Positions 27,079 through 35,817 of a DNA stretch of 64,000 nucleotides are shown piece after piece. The translations under genes were made by a program, and so were the position numbers. The DNA lies in assembly GCA_017456885.1 (NCBI GenBank), contig JAFTIM010000014.1, positions 1 to 64,000 of the forward strand, in the 5' to 3' direction. Under the pieces are notes generated by a model. That model ran no database searches. It had not been told where the DNA came from and worked only from the letters and a program-made list of their open reading frames with translations. Positions within the stretch are counted from its first letter, which is position 1. Each line of letters begins with the position of its first letter. This DNA is from Paludibacteraceae bacterium (lineage in GTDB: Bacteria; Bacteroidota; Bacteroidia; Bacteroidales; Paludibacteraceae).

Positions 27079-27834
27079 ATGAAAAAAATCAAATTTTTGG
27101 CAGCCGTATGCTGCATGCTGGCAGTGTTTACTGCGTGTGAGAATGATACAAAAAGCAAAATCGAGGAGTTGGAAAATCGTATTGAGGAGTTAGAGAATGG
27201 CGGTAACTCCAATACGGGGAGTGATAACGCTACGGGCACTGCCAACGGCCACGAATGGGTCGATCTCGGCTTACCCAGCGGTACCAAATGGGCTACCTGC
27301 AACGTAGGCGCCACCAAACCTGAAGAATATGGCAACTACTACGCTTGGGGCGAAACCGAACCAAAGACGACTTACTCTTGGGCTACCTACAAGTGGTGCA
27401 ACGGCAGTTATGGTACCCTAACCAAATACAATACAAGTAGCAGTTACGGCACCGTAGATAACAAAACCGTGCTTGAACTCGCCGACGATGCTGCCCGTGC
27501 CAACTGGGGTGGTCAATGGCGTATGCCTACCAAGGAAGAATGTGAAGAACTGCTTGATAACTGCACATTGAAATGGGTATATAGTTACAAAGGTACAGGC
27601 GTAGCAGGACGAATCGTAACGAGCAATATCAACGGCAACTCTATATTTCTCCCTGCGGCGGGCTGTCGCAACGACGATGTCTTGAACGACGCGGGCCGCA
27701 ACGGCATCTATTGGTCGAGTTCGCTCTACGCGGGCATCCCGAACGACGTGTGGGACGTGTACTTCAGTTCGGGCTACGTGTCCATGGACTACGGCAACCG
27801 CGTCTACGGTCGGTCCGTCCGCCCTGTTCTTTAA
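27079..27834 (+). CDS. Lipoprotein with Fib_succ_major (TIGR02145) domain
   Basis: This 251-residue protein has a lipoprotein signal (FTAC at about 17-20). A short heptad region follows (about 25-40, EELENRIEELENGG) that may trimerise. The Fibrobacter succinogenes major paralogous domain then runs from about residue 55 (GHEWVDLGLPSGTKWATCNV) to the end (GRSVRPVL). Such domains are frequent in surface proteins of Bacteroidales and may bind ligands. The last 150 bp is much more G+C-rich than the first half (36 of 60 bases in 27661-27720). GC-rich palindromes follow directly after the stop. Confidence 0.88.
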   Translation: MKKIKFLAAVCCMLAVFTACENDTKSKIEELENRIEELENGGNSNTGSDNATGTANGHEWVDLGLPSGTKWATCNVGATKPEEYGNYYAWGETEPKTTYSWATYKWCNGSYGTLTKYNTSSSYGTVDNKTVLELADDAARANWGGQWRMPTKEECEELLDNCTLKWVYSYKGTGVAGRIVTSNINGNSIFLPAAGCRNDDVLNDAGRNGIYWSSSLYAGIPNDVWDVYFSSGYVSMDYGNRVYGRSVRPVL

Positions 27835-27844
27835 AGCCCCCCAG

Positions 27845-27948
27845 CCCCCTGAAGGGGGTGTGGACGCACTGCGTGCGTCTGAAATCGTAGGGACGCATCG
27901 AATGCGTCCGCCGAAAAAATTGTAGGGACGTGGCGCGCCGCGTCCCTA
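27845..27948. repeat. Cluster of GC-rich palindromes with GTAGGGACG units
   Basis: Four palindromes follow each other: CCCCC/GGGGG (27845-27858), GACGCAC/GTGCGTC (27863-27879), GGACGCAT/ATGCGTCC (27891-27909) and TAGGGACG/CGTCCCTA (27923-27948). The last two begin with the same GTAGGGACG word. This looks like an array of small interspersed repeat units. The remainder of the gap 27835-28090 is A/T-rich and holds a short direct repeat. Confidence 0.6.
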
Positions 27949-28034
27949 TGGTTGTTTTATTTTTGTATTTAAAATCCCGATTTTTTTTACTCTAAAAGTA
28001 GCTCCGCATCGTCGGGCGAGTGTAGTTTTTATCA

Positions 28035-28084
28035 AAAAAACTGCGTTTTCCTACAAAACCGAAGCTCAAAAAACTGCGTTTTCC
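28035..28084. repeat. Short direct repeat downstream of gdhA
   Basis: A 17-base word (AAAAAACTGCGTTTTCC) occurs at 28035-28051 and again at 28068-28084, 33 bp apart, just after the 3' end of gdhA. No function can be assigned. Confidence 0.6.
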
Positions 28085-28090
28085 GTTTTT

Positions 28091-29425
28091 TCAGACAACG
28101 CCTTGTGCAAGCATGGCACGTGCCACTTTCAGAAATCCCGCCACATTCGCCCCTTTTACATAGTTGATATAACCGTCGGGGTCGGTGCCGTGTTTCACAC
28201 ATTGGGCATGAATGTCGGCCATTATCTGTTGCAGGCGGCAATCCACCTCGGCGGCACTCCATGCAATGTGCATGGCATTCTGTGTCATTTCGAGCCCCGA
28301 AGTGGCCACACCACCGGCATTCACGGCTTTTCCCGGAGCAAAAAGCAACTTGTTGCGGGTAAAAATATCGATGGCCTCGGCCGTACAACCCATATTCGAT
28401 ACCTCGCCCACACAAAGTACGCGATTGTTCTCCAATTGTTGAGCATCGTCGGCAGTCAGTTCGTTTTGCGTAGCACAAGGCAGCGCAATATCTACGGGAA
28501 GTTCCCAAGGTTTTTTACCGGGGACAAACTTTGCTCCGAAACGTTCGGCATAAGGCTCCACCACATCGTTGCACGAAGCCCTCAACTCCAGCAAATAGTC
28601 TATTTTCTCGCCCGAAATGCCCGCTTCGTCGTATATATAACCGTCGGGACCGGACACGGTAACTACCTTGGCACCCAGCTCCGCAGCTTTCTTAACAGCC
28701 CCCCAAGCCACGTTGCCAAAGCCCGACACGGCAACGGTTTTCCCCGCAAGGGTATGCCCTGCATTTTCGAGCATTTGTTTCACAAAATACAAAGCTCCAA
28801 AGCCCGTTGCCTCGGGACGCATAAGCGAACCGCCGTATTCTATGCCTTTGCCCGTGATGACGCCCGTATTCTCGCAAGCCAATTTTTTGTACATGCCATA
28901 CAAATAGCCCACCTCGCGCGCGCCCACGCCAATGTCGCCGGCAGGTACATCGGTGTTATGCCCTATCTGTTTCCACAACTCCAACATATAAGCCTGACAA
29001 AAACGCATTACCTCGGCATTGCTTTTCCCCTTGGGATTGAAATCGGAACCGCCCTTGCCGCCACCCATCGGCAGTGTGGTAAGCGCGTTTTTGAAGGTCT
29101 GCTCAAAGCCCAAAAATTTCAGAATGGAAAGATTGACCGACGGATGGAAACGCAAACCGCCTTTGTACGGACCAATGGCGTTGTTGAACTGCACGCGGTA
29201 GCCCAAATTGGTTTGCACCTCGCCATAGTCGTCCACCCACACCACGCGGAAAGTAAAAATCCGGTCGGGTTCCACCATCCGTTCTATAATTTTTGCCTTT
29301 TCAAATTCGGGGTGTTCGGCATACACCTCTTCGATGGAAAGCAATACTTCGTGTACTGCCTGCAAATACTCTTGCTCACCCGGATGCTTTGCCTGCAAAG
29401 CCGCCATCAGTTTATTCACGTCCAT
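28091..29425 (-). CDS. gdhA: Glutamate dehydrogenase
   Basis: This 444-residue enzyme of the hexameric family interconverts glutamate with 2-oxoglutarate and ammonia, the main ammonia-assimilating route in this phylum. The catalytic lysine region reads LPMGGGKGGSDFNPKGKS, the glutamate-binding region GPYKGGLRFHPSV, and a Rossmann motif GFGNVAWGA lies in the second domain. The length matches NADP-type GdhA from Bacteroides and E. coli; cofactor choice is not certain from sequence alone. It is transcribed alone on the minus strand. Confidence 0.96.
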   Translation of the reverse strand: MDVNKLMAALQAKHPGEQEYLQAVHEVLLSIEEVYAEHPEFEKAKIIERMVEPDRIFTFRVVWVDDYGEVQTNLGYRVQFNNAIGPYKGGLRFHPSVNLSILKFLGFEQTFKNALTTLPMGGGKGGSDFNPKGKSNAEVMRFCQAYMLELWKQIGHNTDVPAGDIGVGAREVGYLYGMYKKLACENTGVITGKGIEYGGSLMRPEATGFGALYFVKQMLENAGHTLAGKTVAVSGFGNVAWGAVKKAAELGAKVVTVSGPDGYIYDEAGISGEKIDYLLELRASCNDVVEPYAERFGAKFVPGKKPWELPVDIALPCATQNELTADDAQQLENNRVLCVGEVSNMGCTAEAIDIFTRNKLLFAPGKAVNAGGVATSGLEMTQNAMHIAWSAAEVDCRLQQIMADIHAQCVKHGTDPDGYINYVKGANVAGFLKVARAMLAQGVV

Positions 29426-29516
29426 AACCTATCTTTTTTAAAAGTTAAACAAGAATTGTTCGGACAATGATACCGTTATTTTATGAGAAAAGCAATTTTT
29501 CTCGCGGTAAATAAGG

Positions 29517-30416
29517 TTATTTTGAAAAATCAAGCTGCACACCCAAAGCGTTCACCTCCAAACGGCAGTCGTAGTTGAACAACAAAGGATGGTTGTTGCG
29601 GATATGCCCCGACGGGAAATCGAATACAACGGGAAAACGATAGTCGGCTACCACGTCGGCAATGAGTTCGGGAAGCGTTCGGCAAAGCCCGTTGTCTTCC
29701 TCATAATCGGTAAACTGCCCGACAATCAGTCCTCGTATTCTGTTGAAAACACCCGCCAATTTCAGGTTCCACAACATACGCTCCACGCAATGAGGTTTCT
29801 CGCCAATGTCCTCGATAAAAAGTATTTTTTCGGCAAAATCCAAATCGAGAGGTGTACCACGCAATGCCGAAAAAACAGCCAAATTGCCCCCGACGATTTT
29901 TCCTTGCGTTTTGCCATAGCGGTTGAGCGGATGCTGTTTTCTCTTGTACGAAGGCTCTATTCCGAAAAGCATTTTGCGATAGGTTTCGAGCAACGTATCG
30001 GGAAGTTCGGCACGAGCCAAATTGCGTAACATTGGTGCATGCATCGACGCCACGCCATGCGCGCAAACAGCGTTGTGCAACACCGTAACATCGCTATACC
30101 CCACTATCCACTTGGGGTGTGAAAGAAATCCCGACCAATCGATTCCGCCCACAATCTGCACCAAACCATAACCGCCGCGAGCACAAAAAACAGCTTTCGT
30201 ATCGGCATCGTCAAACGCCTGCTGCAAATCGCACAAACGTTGTTCGGGACGCCCCGCAAAACAGCCATACTCTTCGGTAATATGCGGCATTGCCACCGCA
30301 ACCAATCCCCACGATTGCAATATCGCTGCCGCTTGCTGCACTTCCGCCTCGGCAACTCGCCCCGCGGGAGCCACCAACGCCACTTTATCACCTTTTTTCA
30401 AAAACGGAGGAATCAT
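29517..30416 (-). CDS. ldcA: LD-carboxypeptidase (peptidase family S66)
   Basis: This 299-residue enzyme removes the terminal D-Ala from murein tetrapeptides during cell-wall recycling, or acts on related peptides such as microcin C7 (MccF group). The S66 triad is visible: Ser in GYSDVTVLHNA, Glu in FIEDIGEKPH and His in FPSGHIRNN. There is no signal peptide, so it should act in the cytoplasm. Its start codon touches the stop of the ABC permease gene, placing it at the end of the kdsD-ABC operon. Confidence 0.93.
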   Translation of the reverse strand: MIPPFLKKGDKVALVAPAGRVAEAEVQQAAAILQSWGLVAVAMPHITEEYGCFAGRPEQRLCDLQQAFDDADTKAVFCARGGYGLVQIVGGIDWSGFLSHPKWIVGYSDVTVLHNAVCAHGVASMHAPMLRNLARAELPDTLLETYRKMLFGIEPSYKRKQHPLNRYGKTQGKIVGGNLAVFSALRGTPLDLDFAEKILFIEDIGEKPHCVERMLWNLKLAGVFNRIRGLIVGQFTDYEEDNGLCRTLPELIADVVADYRFPVVFDFPSGHIRNNHPLLFNYDCRLEVNALGVQLDFSK

Positions 30417-31693
30417 CAGTTTTTATATTTAATCCATTTCCACAGCTCGCGCCATGTTACTTTTTTGCCATACATAAGAATTCCCGTACGATATATTTTC
30501 GCTGCCAACCAAGTGGTAATCAAAAACGTGATAACCAAAACGACAATCGAAACGATTTTTTGCCAAAGGGCGACTCCAAACGGCAAACGTACCATCATCA
30601 CAACGGGCGAAGTAAAAGGTATCATCGAACACCAAAAAGCCAACGGGCCATCGGGATTCTCGATACTGTAGATAGCTGCATACATTGCAAACAATATGGG
30701 TATCATGATAGGGAACACAAACTGCTGCGTGTCCGTATCGCTGTCAACCGCAGCTCCGATAGCGGCAAACAGCGAAGCGTAAAGCAGGTACCCTCCAACA
30801 AAATAGACGAGAAAAAGGGTTATGATTTCCGCAAAATTGATGCTCATAAGGTGCTGCATCATTTCTGCCATCGTATTCGGATTGTCCAACGTAAAATCGG
30901 GCTGCAGCGGAATGTCGAACAAATAGCCGCCTGCAAAAATCAAAGCAACCACAAAGAGCAACCACAACAAAAATTGCGTCAAACCGACCAACGCAATGCT
31001 GATAATTTTTCCTAACATCAACTCAAAAGGTTTTACACTGCAAATCAACACCTCCACGATACGATTTGTTTTTTCTTGCAAAACACCATTCATCACTATC
31101 GACCCGTAGGTAAACACAAAAAAGTAAATCAACATCATAAACACCAATCCGACCACACTTGCAACTTCGGAGGAGGAGAGATTTGCCGTACCGTTTTCGT
31201 CCATCTTAACGGTGGTTACCTCTATTTCCGTATGCAGTTGTTCTACGATTGCTTTCAGATTCGGAATCGCGTACGATGCCAATTTCTCGTCTTCCACGAA
31301 TACCGCCAATTGTTGTTCTACATATCGTTTCAATTCCGGCGTAACCTGTTTTTCGGAGAATATGGTTACCGACGGTTTAACCAACAAATCGTTGTCTATC
31401 AAAATCACAGCATCGTAGTTGCCGGCAGCGGGGATTCCCCCAATGGCATCGGAGAGCGGCTCTACGACATCAAACTTGAAATCGGTGGTGTTTGCCAACA
31501 CTTGTTTGTATTTGCCCGTTCTATCGACAACGGCAATATGCTCTTCACGATGGCTGTCGATACCCGAAAGCCACAACGGAATAAAAAAGGTTGCCGCAAA
31601 CAAAATCGGCACTAAAAATGTCAGCAGAATAAACGACTTTTTTGCCACACGACGCAAATATTCACTTTTGATAATCAATCCTATTTTACTCAT
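30416..31693 (-). CDS. ABC-2 type transporter permease
   Basis: This 425-residue protein has an N-terminal membrane helix (about 20-42), a large extracytoplasmic domain (about 45-170) and five or six C-terminal helices. This is the layout of NatB/YhaP-like ABC-2 permeases. Together with the ATPase encoded just upstream (8-bp overlap) it should form an exporter. NatAB exports Na+ in Bacillus, but the substrate here is not determined by the sequence. Confidence 0.88.
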   Translation of the reverse strand: MSKIGLIIKSEYLRRVAKKSFILLTFLVPILFAATFFIPLWLSGIDSHREEHIAVVDRTGKYKQVLANTTDFKFDVVEPLSDAIGGIPAAGNYDAVILIDNDLLVKPSVTIFSEKQVTPELKRYVEQQLAVFVEDEKLASYAIPNLKAIVEQLHTEIEVTTVKMDENGTANLSSSEVASVVGLVFMMLIYFFVFTYGSIVMNGVLQEKTNRIVEVLICSVKPFELMLGKIISIALVGLTQFLLWLLFVVALIFAGGYLFDIPLQPDFTLDNPNTMAEMMQHLMSINFAEIITLFLVYFVGGYLLYASLFAAIGAAVDSDTDTQQFVFPIMIPILFAMYAAIYSIENPDGPLAFWCSMIPFTSPVVMMVRLPFGVALWQKIVSIVVLVITFLITTWLAAKIYRTGILMYGKKVTWRELWKWIKYKN

Positions 31694-32591
31694 GCTGCGA
31701 ACCCTTTATAGCATTGATAAAAATTTCATTCATGCTTGGCACTTCCTCGAAAAACGCAGTTATTTTATGACCTGCCATGACTTGTGCCAAGACTTCGTTG
31801 GGCGACGGAGTGCGAAAACGCAACGTTGTAGCGCCGTTCCGTTCGCAAGAGGAAAGTACCTCGCAATGCCGCAACTCCTCGCCCCGAAAAACACCCTCGC
31901 AAGTCAGCGTATAGGTATCGGTTTTAAATGCCGCACGCACTTGAGCCACATTGCCCTGCAACACAACCTTCGAGCGGTTGATAAGCGATATTTCATCGCA
32001 AAGTTCTTCCACCGACTCCATATTGTGGGTAGAAAAAATAATGGTTGCTCCTTTTTCGCGCAATGCCAAAATCTCTTGTTTCAAGAGATTTGCATTCACG
32101 GGGTCGAAACCACTGAACGGTTCATCGAAAATCAGCAATTCGGGTTCGTGTAACACCGTCGTTATAAACTGCACCTTCTGTGCCATTCCTTTCGACAGTT
32201 CCTCCACTTTTTTGTTCCACCAAGGCTGTATTTCAAATTTTTCGAACCAAAACTTCAAACGCTCCAAAGCATCGGACTTCGACACCCCTTTCAGTTGAGC
32301 AAGATAAAGCGCCTGCTCGCCCACCTTCATTTTTTTGTAAAGTCCTCGCTCTTCGGGCAAATAGCCGATACGCGAGACATCGTTTTGCGAGAGCGGTTTC
32401 CCTTTAAACAACACCGTACCGCTATCGGGAGCCGTTATCTGATTGATGATGCGAATCAACGTAGTTTTACCGGCTCCATTCGGACCCAACAGACCGTAAA
32501 TAGACTTTTCGGGAATGGTAAGCGACACCTTATCCAATGCCAAATGACCATCGTACTGCTTCGACACATCCGCAATGTTCAGAAAATCCAT
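31686..32591 (-). CDS. ABC transporter ATP-binding protein
   Basis: This 301-residue ATPase has Walker A GPNGAGKTT (about 36-44), the signature LSKGMAQKVQF, and Walker B LLIFDEPFSGFDP. A C-terminal extension of about 80 residues follows the nucleotide-binding domain, as in NatA and drug exporters (DUF4162 type). It is the partner of the ABC-2 permease downstream. The gene begins 1 bp after the stop of kdsD, so the four genes kdsD, ATPase, permease and ldcA form one operon. Confidence 0.92.
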   Translation of the reverse strand: MDFLNIADVSKQYDGHLALDKVSLTIPEKSIYGLLGPNGAGKTTLIRIINQITAPDSGTVLFKGKPLSQNDVSRIGYLPEERGLYKKMKVGEQALYLAQLKGVSKSDALERLKFWFEKFEIQPWWNKKVEELSKGMAQKVQFITTVLHEPELLIFDEPFSGFDPVNANLLKQEILALREKGATIIFSTHNMESVEELCDEISLINRSKVVLQGNVAQVRAAFKTDTYTLTCEGVFRGEELRHCEVLSSCERNGATTLRFRTPSPNEVLAQVMAGHKITAFFEEVPSMNEIFINAIKGSQHE

Positions 32592-32592
32592 A

Positions 32593-33561
32593 CTATTTCA
32601 ACGTTTTTTTAAAATCGAAAATATTATGAATGTGCAAAACACCTATAATCAGTGCATTCGAGGCATCGCTTTCGGGCACCACCAACGAGGTGATTTTGTT
32701 TTCGTCCATCATTGCCAAAGCATCGCTTATCATAGCCTCCGGCAGAATTTTTTTGAAGCCGTTTGTCATTATATCCGTAGCAACAATCACTTTCAAATCA
32801 TCGTATTTCTGCACCGCCCGACGAATGTCGCCGTCGGTAATTATTCCAACAGCCACATCGTCTTTGTATACAAGCGTTACACCCTGCCGCGACTTGCTTA
32901 CCTCGTAAATAACGTCTTTGAACAAGGTGTTTTCTTGTACGCGAGGAACATTTCTGTTCATACAATCGGACACCCTTGTCAGCAAGCGTCTTCCAAGAGC
33001 TCCTCCGGGGTGATAAAATGCAAAATTCTCCATTTTAAAAGCTCGATGTTCCATCAAACACATTGCCAAGGCATCACCCATTACCAAAGCAGCCGTAGAA
33101 GAACAGGTCGGTACGAAAGATTCCTCACCTGCTTCGTGTACGACACCGCAATCAATTGCAATATCGGCACGCTTTGCCAACTCCGACTGTAAATCGCCGG
33201 TCATTGCCACAATCGGGCAGCCGATTTTTTTTATCGGAGGCAAAATATTCAACAATTCCTGCGAAAAACCGCTGTTTGAAATTGCAACCACCACATCATC
33301 TTTGCAAATCATGCCCAAATCGCCATGCATTGCTTCTGCCGCATTCATAAAAACAGAAGGCGTACCTGTCGAAGCCAGCGTCGAAGATATTTTATGACCG
33401 ATGATACCCGATTTTCCGATTCCGGTTATCACCACTTTCCCTTTCGATTTCAGAATAAGATTAACCATATCGGCAAATTCACGCCCTATACGATTACGAA
33501 CATTTTTCAGTTCTCCAATTTCTGCATCAAAAACCTCTTTGCTACGTTCAATAAAATCCAT
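32593..33561 (-). CDS. kdsD: Arabinose-5-phosphate isomerase
   Basis: This 322-residue enzyme of the KpsF/GutQ family turns ribulose 5-phosphate into arabinose 5-phosphate, the first step to Kdo for lipopolysaccharide. An SIS domain (about 30-180) has the sugar-phosphate site GIGKSGIIGHK and the conserved CSSTAALVMGDALA. Two CBS domains follow (about 205-320). A TATCTTTG element at 33590-33583 with TTTG 18 bases upstream provides the promoter. It leads the operon with the ABC exporter and ldcA. Confidence 0.94.
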   Translation of the reverse strand: MDFIERSKEVFDAEIGELKNVRNRIGREFADMVNLILKSKGKVVITGIGKSGIIGHKISSTLASTGTPSVFMNAAEAMHGDLGMICKDDVVVAISNSGFSQELLNILPPIKKIGCPIVAMTGDLQSELAKRADIAIDCGVVHEAGEESFVPTCSSTAALVMGDALAMCLMEHRAFKMENFAFYHPGGALGRRLLTRVSDCMNRNVPRVQENTLFKDVIYEVSKSRQGVTLVYKDDVAVGIITDGDIRRAVQKYDDLKVIVATDIMTNGFKKILPEAMISDALAMMDENKITSLVVPESDASNALIIGVLHIHNIFDFKKTLK

Positions 33562-33677
33562 ACCATATACAAATTTTCAAAACAAAGATACGCATAATCG
33601 CCGCAAACCAAAAAATCTTGCATTTTTTACATCTAAACACACACAAATAAAACGTACATTTGTATACAAACTGAAAA

Positions 33678-34844
33678 ATGATGAAATACGATTTCAACAA
33701 AACGATTGAACGCCGAGGCAGCAATTCTGTAAAATGGGACGCAACGGTCGCCTTTTTCGGGGAAAAAGATGTTTTGCCCATGTGGGTGGCCGATATGGAT
33801 TTTCAAACTCCTCCGTTCGTTATCAATGCCATACAACAGCAACTCAATCGAGCCGTTCTCGGCTATACCTTTGCCGGCGAAGAGTGGTATTCGTCAATCA
33901 TCTCGTGGTTAAAAAAAAGGCACGAATGGGACGTTGAAGCAAAGTCATTGACATTTGTTTCAGGAGTTGTGCGCGGTCAGGCACATGCCTTGCAGTGTTT
34001 TACCGAAGCATCTGACAAAGTGATGGTGATGACGCCTGTGTATCATCCGTTTTTTCAGGTTACCAAACACTTGCATCGACAAGTCGTTTTTTCGCCACTT
34101 CACATCGAAAACAACCAAATCGACATCAATTTCAATCGATTTGAAAACGACATCAAAGGGTGTAAAATGCTGATTTTATGCAACCCGCACAACCCCGGAG
34201 GGCGTGTTTGGACAAAAGAAGAACTGCAAACAATCGCTCATATTTGCCACAAAAACAACGTTTTAGTTATCTCCGACGAAATTCACGCCGATCTGACACT
34301 ACCGGGCTATCGACATCTCCCATTTACCACCGTATCGGCCGAAGCCGCAGAAATAGGCATCACTCTAATGGCTCCAAGCAAAACATTCAATATGCCGGGT
34401 GTGTCCAGCTCGTTTGCCATTGTCGAAAACGAACAACTGAACCGACAATTCCAAACATTTATGCAGGCAGGCGAATTTGACCAAGGCAATATGTTTGCTT
34501 ATGCAAGTACAGTTGCTGCCTATCGGCAAGGCGAGGAGTGGCTCGAACAATTGTTGCAATACGTTCAAAACAACATCGACTTTACAGAGCATTTTCTTCA
34601 AACAGAACTACCTGCGATAAGCATGATTCGACCTCAAGCCTCTTTCCTGATCTTTTTGAATTGCAAAAAGTTGAATTTGGAACAACCCGAATTAGAGAAA
34701 TTGTTTTTGAACAAAGCTCGTTTGGCACTAAATAGCGGCACGACGTTCGGACAAGAAGGCGAAGGCTTCATGCGGTTAAATGTGGGGTGTCCTCTCGGCA
34801 CGTTGCAAGAGGCATTGTATCGGATGAAAACCGCTTTAAGATAA
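33678..34844 (+). CDS. patB: PatB/MalY-type cystathionine beta-lyase or aminotransferase
   Basis: This 388-residue PLP enzyme of the MalY/PatB group cleaves C-S bonds in cystathionine or cysteine conjugates, or acts as an aminotransferase. The signature VLPMWVADMDF is near residue 32, and the PLP lysine lies in LMAPSKTFNMPGVSSSF. ATG codons at residues 1 and 2 are both possible. A TACATTTG element is at 33655-33662. The 3' end overlaps the convergent LytTR gene by 9 bp. Confidence 0.9.
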   Translation: MMKYDFNKTIERRGSNSVKWDATVAFFGEKDVLPMWVADMDFQTPPFVINAIQQQLNRAVLGYTFAGEEWYSSIISWLKKRHEWDVEAKSLTFVSGVVRGQAHALQCFTEASDKVMVMTPVYHPFFQVTKHLHRQVVFSPLHIENNQIDINFNRFENDIKGCKMLILCNPHNPGGRVWTKEELQTIAHICHKNNVLVISDEIHADLTLPGYRHLPFTTVSAEAAEIGITLMAPSKTFNMPGVSSSFAIVENEQLNRQFQTFMQAGEFDQGNMFAYASTVAAYRQGEEWLEQLLQYVQNNIDFTEHFLQTELPAISMIRPQASFLIFLNCKKLNLEQPELEKLFLNKARLALNSGTTFGQEGEGFMRLNVGCPLGTLQEALYRMKTALR

Positions 34845-35714
34845 ATTGTCGGCATCGGGTGTCAAGCCCGAAAATTGCTCCAATACCCGAGTGCTATAAA
34901 TTTTTGAAATCGGAATATTCGGAATGCCATCGTAATCGAAATCGATACACAAACCCTCTTCGGTTTTACGAATGATTCTTACCTTGTTGGCATTTACAAT
35001 ATACGAACGATGACAACGCAACAACTTGCGGTCGGAAAAGGATTTCTCAATATTCTTCAACGAATTTCGCAACAAGAAATTCACAATTCGTCCTTTGTTC
35101 AAGTAATGAATATCCACATAGTTGTCGGAGGCTTCGATATAAAACAAACTATCGGCAGCCACCACCAAACGCACATCGCCACGCTCGTTGCAGAAACTCA
35201 TTTGGTTGTTTGCCTGTTCGCTCTGCGAGGCAGCCTGCTGGTTGCCCAACATCTTGATAATCTTATTCTTCTCCTGCAATTCAAAGTAAAGAAACAAAAT
35301 GGTGTACGGAAACAAAATAACCAACGAAGTGTACGATATGGCCTGCTTGTACAATTCCCCAAAATCCACATTTACTTTCAGTGCAAAAATCGGGAACAAG
35401 GTAAAGAAAAACGACATTGCCAAAATTTCGCCTAAAATCCAAACCAAATAGCTTACCAACGAAATGTCGTGTTTTTTGGCATAATAAAACATCACTACAC
35501 GGCTGATGGCAATTACGCACATGGCCGTCAGTATAATAAGACTGGAAAACAAAAAATAGGTGAAATCATTTATGTTCGGCACCCAATTCCGAGAATTGAA
35601 TGGTTGGAATATATTGATAAAAAACAAAGCGAAAACTGCCGTACCAAGAATTAAGGTTATGACATTTTTTTTATTGTTTATATGACGCGGTATTTTCAGC
35701 ATTTCGCCCGACAT
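34836..35714 (-). CDS. Membrane-bound LytTR-family transcription regulator
   Basis: This 292-residue protein has four predicted transmembrane helices (about 18-155), a short coiled linker, and a C-terminal LytTR DNA-binding domain (about 185-285). Typical residues such as FYIEASDNYVDIHY and LLRCHRSYIVN are visible. Unlike usual LytTR response regulators there is no receiver domain; the membrane part probably senses a signal directly. Such membrane LytTR proteins are frequent in Bacteroidota. Target genes are unknown. Confidence 0.88.
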   Translation of the reverse strand: MSGEMLKIPRHINNKKNVITLILGTAVFALFFINIFQPFNSRNWVPNINDFTYFLFSSLIILTAMCVIAISRVVMFYYAKKHDISLVSYLVWILGEILAMSFFFTLFPIFALKVNVDFGELYKQAISYTSLVILFPYTILFLYFELQEKNKIIKMLGNQQAASQSEQANNQMSFCNERGDVRLVVAADSLFYIEASDNYVDIHYLNKGRIVNFLLRNSLKNIEKSFSDRKLLRCHRSYIVNANKVRIIRKTEEGLCIDFDYDGIPNIPISKIYSTRVLEQFSGLTPDADNLS

Positions 35715-35765
35715 CGCAGTATTTTAATTAAACGAAATGCAAATATATGTTTTTTCTTTTGGAAT

Positions 35766-35796
35766 AAAAAAAGCCCGTTTTTGGCAAACGAGCTTT
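35766..35796 (-). terminator. Intrinsic terminator of the acyl-CoA synthetase gene
   Basis: On the minus strand an 11-bp stem (35796-35786 with 35780-35770) and a 5-nt loop are followed by a T-run. It lies 22 bp after the stop of the synthetase gene at 35818. Confidence 0.8.
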
Positions 35797-35817
35797 AAAA
35801 CAACCGCTATAAATCTC

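Noticed and set aside
28103-29470. 455-codon open frame opposite gdhA
   Set aside because: Antisense shadow of the well-supported glutamate dehydrogenase gene; no domain of its own.
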